DNA of 64,000 nt from Dipteris shenzhenensis (taxonomy: Eukaryota; Polypodiophyta; Polypodiopsida; Gleicheniales): assembly GCA_047967505.1 (NCBI GenBank), contig CM106539.1. One strand, written 5' to 3'. The position numbers were made by a program, and so were the translations under genes. Positions 58,761 through 64,000 of the stretch are shown here, piece after piece. Positions within the stretch are counted from its first letter, which is position 1, and every line of letters begins with the position of its first letter. The notes under the pieces are model-generated. The model saw only the letters and a program-made list of their open reading frames with translations, did not search any database and was not told the DNA's origin.

Positions 58761-60745
58761 TGTGTGCATTCCGTATGTCAACGGACTCGATATCATCCTG
58801 CACATAAAGGGCTGTGTCATCTGCATACTCGGAGTCCAGAAGTTCTGCATCATCTTGAATAGGGAGACGCATCCCGCGAAGACCAGTGGTACGAGCTTGA
58901 AGGAAGTGGGTCATGGCCTCGGCAAAAAATAGGAAGAGGTAGGGCGCTAGCGGACAGGCCTGACGCACCAAGCACTCGAGTGTGAATCTCTCCCCCATCC
59001 TGCCGCTGATGATAACCTGACTAGAGGCTAGCAATATACCTGACTAGAGGCTAGCAATATGACTGATGATAACCTGGCTAGAGGCCGACCTATAGAGGCT
59101 AGCAATACCTCTGATCCACTCGTCCGGGAAACCGAACCTAGAGAGAGTACCTTCCAAGAAGGACCAGTCTACCCTATCGTATGCCTTCTCAAAGTCGAGA
59201 AGGAGTATGGCAAGGTGCTAGCCACTGTGCTGGGCCCATTCCGTCGCCTCTGAGAAAGTGAAGATGTTGTCCAAAATGCTGCGATCTTGGACAAAACCAG
59301 TCTGGGTGTCATGAATCAAGTCGTGTAGGGGGTGGATGCGGCTACTGATCATCTTGGCAAGGATTTTGTAGGCGGTCGGGAGGAGGGTGATAGGACGCCA
59401 CTGTCTGATCTCCTGATGGTCACCCCCTTTGGGGATGAGGCAAATCAAGCCTGTCGCAAGGCTCTCTGGCATCTGCCCGTTGGAGAAGATATGCTGGAAG
59501 GCTGCGAGCAAGGGCCGGTGGATCTGCTCCCAGAAGGTGGTGAAGAAAGCTCTGGAGAGGCCATCCTCACCTGGGCATTTCTGCCCATCAATAACGCTCA
59601 ACGCATCCTGCATCTCCGCCGCGGTGAAAGGGGCGAAAGGGAGTCACTCATGCTAGGCTGCATGAGCCAGGGTGTAGACCTCCACACCTCCTCCCTGCAT
59701 AGGCGGCCACGAGGGTCTGGGGGCTCCTGCTAGAACAATGATCTGAAGAAATCTGTCGCCAAGTCCCGGACCTCGTCTGGATCTGTCCTGACACTACCAT
59801 CCTGTGCCCTAAGAGAACGGAGGTGCTCCCCTGCTGACCTCTGTCCATGAGTCTTGAAGAACTCTTTGCACATCCTGTCGCCTTTCCTAGCCCAGAAGGA
59901 CTTGGAAGCATGAAATGAGAACTCTGAGCGACGCTAGGTGATCTCCTCTAGCATGGCTCGGGCCCGAACCTCCTGCTGTCTGAGCTCCTCAGAGCCTGGA
60001 GAAGACTACTGCATCCACTGAATCGAAGCGAGATCTCGTCTGAGACCCCTCTCGTTCGCCCAACACTGCTCCTGACCTGAATCGTCTCCTACTGACAAAT
60101 GAGGCTAGACTCAGCAAGCGCCTGAGTTACCTGTACTACCATATCCTCGGTGGGGTCCCAATCCTGCTCCCACAGGTCCACTATCCTGTTGTGAACCGTT
60201 GCTCTGGAGTAGATGGAGTCTGGGATCCAGCATGAGCGTGGAGGAGAGGAGTGAGAGGCTGAGTCCAGGACTAGGATGACTGGGGAATGGTTTGAGAGTG
60301 TCGTCCCTGGAACCACTCTTGACTCTCCACCTCTACCAAGTGCCCAATTGCTGACATAGAAACGGTCCAGCCTCTCCAGAAGTCTGCCTCCCTCCCTCCT
60401 GTAACCCCAAGAGAAGTCCAGACTCCCTGTCCACCTATGAAAGGAAGGCTCCCTCCAGCTGTCTCGACCTCCCACTGCGAATAGAAAGGAGTCCCAATCT
60501 GCCTGCTCTGCCTGAGCTATACCGAGGAACTCTGGGCCCCGTCCCTGCTGATCCTCTAGGGTCTCAAGGTTGTTGAAGTCCCCTCCTACAATCCAAGAGT
60601 CCATCTCTGGCAACAAGTCTGTCAAGGATCTCCAAAAAGCGGCTCTCCATCTGAGATCGGTAGGGGCATAGATATTGAGGATGCCGATACAGGATCCCTC
60701 AATATTCAAGCCCACCCAAAGCGCACGTCCTGGGATCAAAGTGCC
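58760..60745 (-). pseudogene. LINE ORF2: endonuclease C-terminal part and reverse transcriptase
   Basis: The open frame 60739-60089 is the endonuclease body: GILNIYAPTDLRWRAAFW, SWIVGGDFNNLETLEDQQG (GDFN), then FHRWTGSLDFSWGYRREGG, LLERLDRFYVSNWAL and TLSNHSPVIL (SDH reads SNH). A linker with KEFFKTHGQRSAGEHLRSLR (about 59850) leads to RT: KCPGEDGLSRAFFTTFWEQI, SLATGLICLIPKGGDHQEIR, QWRPITLLPTAYKILAKMIS and TQTGFVQDRSILDNI (59613-59218), then RQACPLAPYLFLFFAEAM and the catalytic EYADDTALYV (about 58830). Frameshifts separate these blocks and the 59015-59215 part is rearranged. The last third of ORF2 (thumb and C-terminal zinc region) is absent. Confidence 0.85.
59010..59105. repeat. Short local duplication inside LINE RT
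   Basis: CTGACTAGAGGCTAGCAATA occurs twice in a row, then GATGATAACCTG.CTAGAGGC and AGAGGCTAGCAATA again. These three or four overlapping copies are not part of the normal RT sequence. Confidence 0.75.
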
Positions 60746-60750
60746 AAAAC

Positions 60751-61075
60751 TGTTGAGAGTTGTGGTGCCATGAGCACATGTAGAGCAAAGGTATGAGCAA
60801 AGGGTAAGCTACCACATGGCATGGAGGAGATATCCCACATGTGAGCAAGCAAAATGGATGTAAGTACCCTCACCTATAAAAGGGAGGTTTATTTGAAGTA
60901 AATCAATCAAGCACTTTGCACTATCTCAAGATTCTCTTTATGAGTTCAAGCTAATCTATCTTGGAACCTAATTGACTTGAGATACATGTCATGAGCACTC
61001 TCTTCCTCATGTTTCCACACAGGTTCCATCCACCTTAGAGTGCTTCATAGATCCTAAGGCACGCATGTTTTGTCA
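60751..61075 (+). repeat. 5' LTR of N2-2
   Basis: 325 bp with TG..CA ends; TATA box TATAAAAG at 60875-60882. Confidence 0.95.
60875..60882 (+). promoter_or_regulatory. TATA box in N2-2 5' LTR
   Basis: TATAAAAG in CACCTATAAAAGGGAGG, the same context as in N2-1. Confidence 0.6.
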
Positions 61076-61087
61076 TGGTATCAGAGC
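61076..61087 (+). other. Primer-binding site of N2-2
   Basis: TGGTATCAGAGC next to the 5' LTR, complementary to initiator Met tRNA. Confidence 0.9.
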
Positions 61088-61514
61088 ATAGGTTTAGCTC
61101 TCCTAGTTTAGCTCATTAGTAGTTCACTAGGATTGCTTCCATTCCTAGATTAGTTGTAGGCATGTCTTAGGAGCTCATGTTTTTCTCCTAGGTTACTTTT
61201 TAGTTTTCAGATTGAAAGAATTCCGTCCATGAGAGTTGAAGATTTCTGTTCAATTGTTTTGTGAGAGTTCCATTGTGAAAAAGAGAGAGCTCTTGTGAGT
61301 TCACTCTTTGTGCTGAGAGGGAGAGATCAGTTTTTTGTTCTAAGGAGAAAGACTCCCATGGCAAAAGCAACCACCGCAACTTCTGCTTGTAGTCCTCCAT
61401 AGCTTGCAAAACTGCTTTAATGGCAGACAACTCCTTCATCGAGGACTCGTTCTAAGCAACATTTGTGTTTGTTGCATTCTTTGCGAGAGACTGGGCACCT
61501 TTACGGGCCTTCTT
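61088..61514 (+). other. N2-2 leader and unidentified insert
   Basis: The first 250 bp are a leader similar to N2-1. The minus strand of 61340-61440 reads MKELSAIKAVLQAMEDYKQK, coding-like and out of keeping with the leader; it may be a second captured fragment in antisense, but I cannot name it. Confidence 0.35.
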
Positions 61515-61815
<301 letters not shown>

Positions 61816-62269
61816 TCAGCCGCATCAAGCGACGCAGCAGCCCCGAATGTCTCCAACCTGCAACAACGATGTCCAACGCCTACTACGAGCTCGCCAACCC
61901 TGCAGCACTCTCAAAGCCATGAAACATTGCGACATCTACGATTGCTAGCTGCCACAACCGCAAAGAAGACTCTCGCATCAAACGGCTCCTACGACGACTC
62001 GCTGTGAGCTCCAGCCTCCCGCAGCGCCATCGTCGTCACAGCGCAGAGAGAAGCTTCAAGCTTCCTCTTTCTTCTCCAAGGTCTCCACACAAAAAGACAC
62101 ATGGCAGATAGGACCCATGGTTCAGTTTAGCTAACTCCAAGTTTGGTTTAGTGGTCTTTGGTTAGCAAAGTGCCAGTTGGCAGATAAGACTTAACTCTAG
62201 TAAGGTCAAACATAGCCATGGTTAAGTTATGTGGTTAGTTAAAAGTTCCACCTAAGCACACAGAGTCCC

Positions 62270-62935
62270 TTGTGAAGCACAATTTGAATTCTGCATGTGA
62301 ATCTCTGTGCCACATCATCAAGGCCCCCTCTTCTTCTCAAAAACTTCGACAAGGCGTAACTTGCAATCCACGAGGAATTTAGACACGCTCCAAAAAGGAA
62401 AAGTGATCGTCTTTTCGAGCTCTACGTGCCTGTCATGTCAGAATCATTGTATGCAATTAGACACTGCCAATATTGAAAGAAATCAATTGGTAAGACCTTT
62501 GCAACAAATGACAAATCAAAGCATGAATGCACATGTCATTCTTATAAGCATGCCAAAAGCACAAGTGCATGAGATGACCATAGCACGAAGCATGGCATCC
62601 ACACATAAAGCATCAAGGCACATGGAAGAACAAAGCATCATGCATCAAACTACGTCAAGCGAAGAAGAAAACGCCATCGTCATCAAGCCATGAGCCAAAA
62701 GGTGACATCAATGGAATGTATTGAAAAACAAAAACCTTGCCAACCTTGCCTATATGTTTGTAATCAAATCTGACCACCTGAGAGTAGCTATGAAAGCACC
62801 CAGGGGAGGTATTGACATGTAAAAAGCCACACTTGACCACCTTAAGTAGCAATGCATGACTAAGGGGAGGTGATGGAATGTAACTCACATCTAACCACCT
62901 TGCAGTAGCCAAAGGATTATGGCACCAAGGGGAGG
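62270..62935 (+). other. N2-2 3' interior shared with N2-1
   Basis: Matches 28410-29055 over its length, including CTCCAAAAAGGAAAAGTGAT and CTTTTCGAGCTCTACG, and ends in the same tandem GACCACCTT..AGGGGAGGT purine blocks. Confidence 0.85.
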
Positions 62936-63260
62936 TGTTGAGAGTTGTGGTGCCATGAGCACATGTAGAGCAAAGGTATGAGCAAAGGGTAAGCTGCCAC
63001 ATGGCATGGAGGAGATATCCCACATGTGAGCAAGCAAAATGGATGTAAGTACCCTCACCTATAAAAGGGAGGTTCATTTGAAATAAATCAATCAAGCACT
63101 TTGCACTATCTCAAGATTCTCTTTATGAGTCCAAGCTAATCTATCTTGGAACCTAATTGACTTGAGATACATGTCATGAGCACTCTCTTCCTCATGTTTC
63201 CACACAAGTTCCATCCACCTTAGAGTGCTTCATAGATCCTGAGGCATGCATGTTTTGTCA
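62936..63260 (+). repeat. 3' LTR of N2-2
   Basis: 325 bp, matching 60751-61075 with about seven substitutions. Confidence 0.95.
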
Positions 63261-63265
63261 AAAAC

Positions 63266-64000
63266 CACACACATGCTGAACTAGAGAAGCGTCGATGGAG
63301 GTACAAACACCCCCGCTCCTCCCCTGCTCGCCAATCGAAGGTTCCCAATAGGTGTGGGAGCGTCTTGTGAGGACCTTTCCACAAATACTAGTCTAAGAAG
63401 CTGAAAGCTTGTGTTCCTACAGTAGGAGCACATCTACCCTTCCCACCAAGGCTGGCTGGAGCTCCTGTTTGAGCACCATCTTCCTGGGGCCGCGGGTTCC
63501 TGATGAGTGGAACCCGTTGACGTTCCAAGAGATTATGTGTATACTCATGAGGAGGGAAGGTGGGCCACAAACAGCTGTCTGCTTATGGTCGAAGTCGAAG
63601 TGGTCGGAGGATGTCCAGTGTGCAGACGAAGGCGCTTCTGTGAGGGTTTCGAAGGACAGGCCGGATCATCGAACCCATCCTCTAAAACCTTCAGCAGCAG
63701 GGAGAGGCCCTTCGTCTTGTGGTGGTAGGCTCTCTCTAACCAGCTCGACGCCTCTGCCAGGGAGATACTGTAGAAGCCTGCTACCTCTGAGGTCCTCCAT
63801 GGGCGGAGCCCTTCCGTGTAGGCCCACACTCCAGAGGTGGCCGAATAATGACCAGGAGTCGGAAATGTTTGGCGCTGTGGCGCCATCGCAAACGAACGTC
63901 ACCCTCCTTCCACTGCTGTTGAAGAAGCTCCGCTGCTCTACTACCGATCCAGTCCTGCACCTGCTCTTGGGACTGATCTCTTATCGTCTCCCAGACATTT
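63266..64000 (-). pseudogene. LINE ORF2 endonuclease N-terminus and upstream region
   Basis: A minus-strand ATG near 63551 begins IHIISWNVNGFHSSGTRGPR, the usual start of a LINE endonuclease, followed by LKQELQPALVGRVDVLLL and the catalytic QEH-like region, which has a stop where Gln is expected (63420). It reaches the N2-2 insertion at 63265. Upstream (63560-64000) an open frame (MAPQRQTFPTPGHYSATSGV) has no recognised domain and may be the ORF1 end or inter-ORF DNA. Confidence 0.7.

Overview
This is a window of a repeat-rich land-plant nuclear genome. It contains plant Ty1/copia and Ty3/gypsy LTR retrotransposons primed by initiator-Met tRNA, a CACTA (TNP2-type) transposon, a hAT transposase relic, a LINE, a Helitron-like relic and one intron-containing host gene. 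The density of nested retroelements suggests a very large genome, possibly a gymnosperm, but no sequence here fixes the species.

Layout. 1-1.7 kb: purine-rich degenerate satellite. 2.4-6.4 kb: decayed CACTA element with palindromic subterminal repeats. 8.8-10.4 kb: remnant of a non-autonomous LTR family (family C). 12.1-13.0 kb: AT-rich tandem repeats. 13.1-14.7 kb: broken hAT transposase. 15.3-20.7 kb: Tat-like gypsy element with two RNase H regions; its gag/protease end is missing and a minus-strand copia LTR fragment sits at the break. 20.9-29.8 kb: tandem repeats, including a satellite of about 182 bp interrupted by two short non-autonomous LTR elements, each with a perfect target-site duplication (N1, TSD AAAAT; N2-1, TSD AAGGG). 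30.2-34.5 kb: three tandem copies of a 922-bp hairpin-rich unit leading into a second family C body. 35.1-42.5 kb: a complete, very young copia element (TSD TACAA), with gag and pol broken by two small insertions and one stop. 43-46.5 kb: tandem repeats and a copia remnant. 48.86-50.03 kb: the only convincing host gene, a four-exon p24-delta (emp24/GOLD) cargo receptor. 53.5-57.0 kb: minus-strand Helentron-type relic (Rep, helicase, endonuclease). 58.2-64.0 kb: minus-strand copia gag remnant and a LINE ORF2; the LINE endonuclease is split by another non-autonomous element (N2-2, TSD AAAAC) that carries a captured ubiquitin-eL40 gene fragment.

How the parts relate. The N2 elements have no gag or pol of their own that I can recognise. 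They share LTR termini, the primer-binding site and a leader block with the complete copia element at 35-42 kb, so they look like parasites mobilised by that copia lineage. Their interiors differ between copies, and one holds host coding sequence. Most of the window is therefore a record of nested insertions around a single housekeeping secretory-pathway gene.
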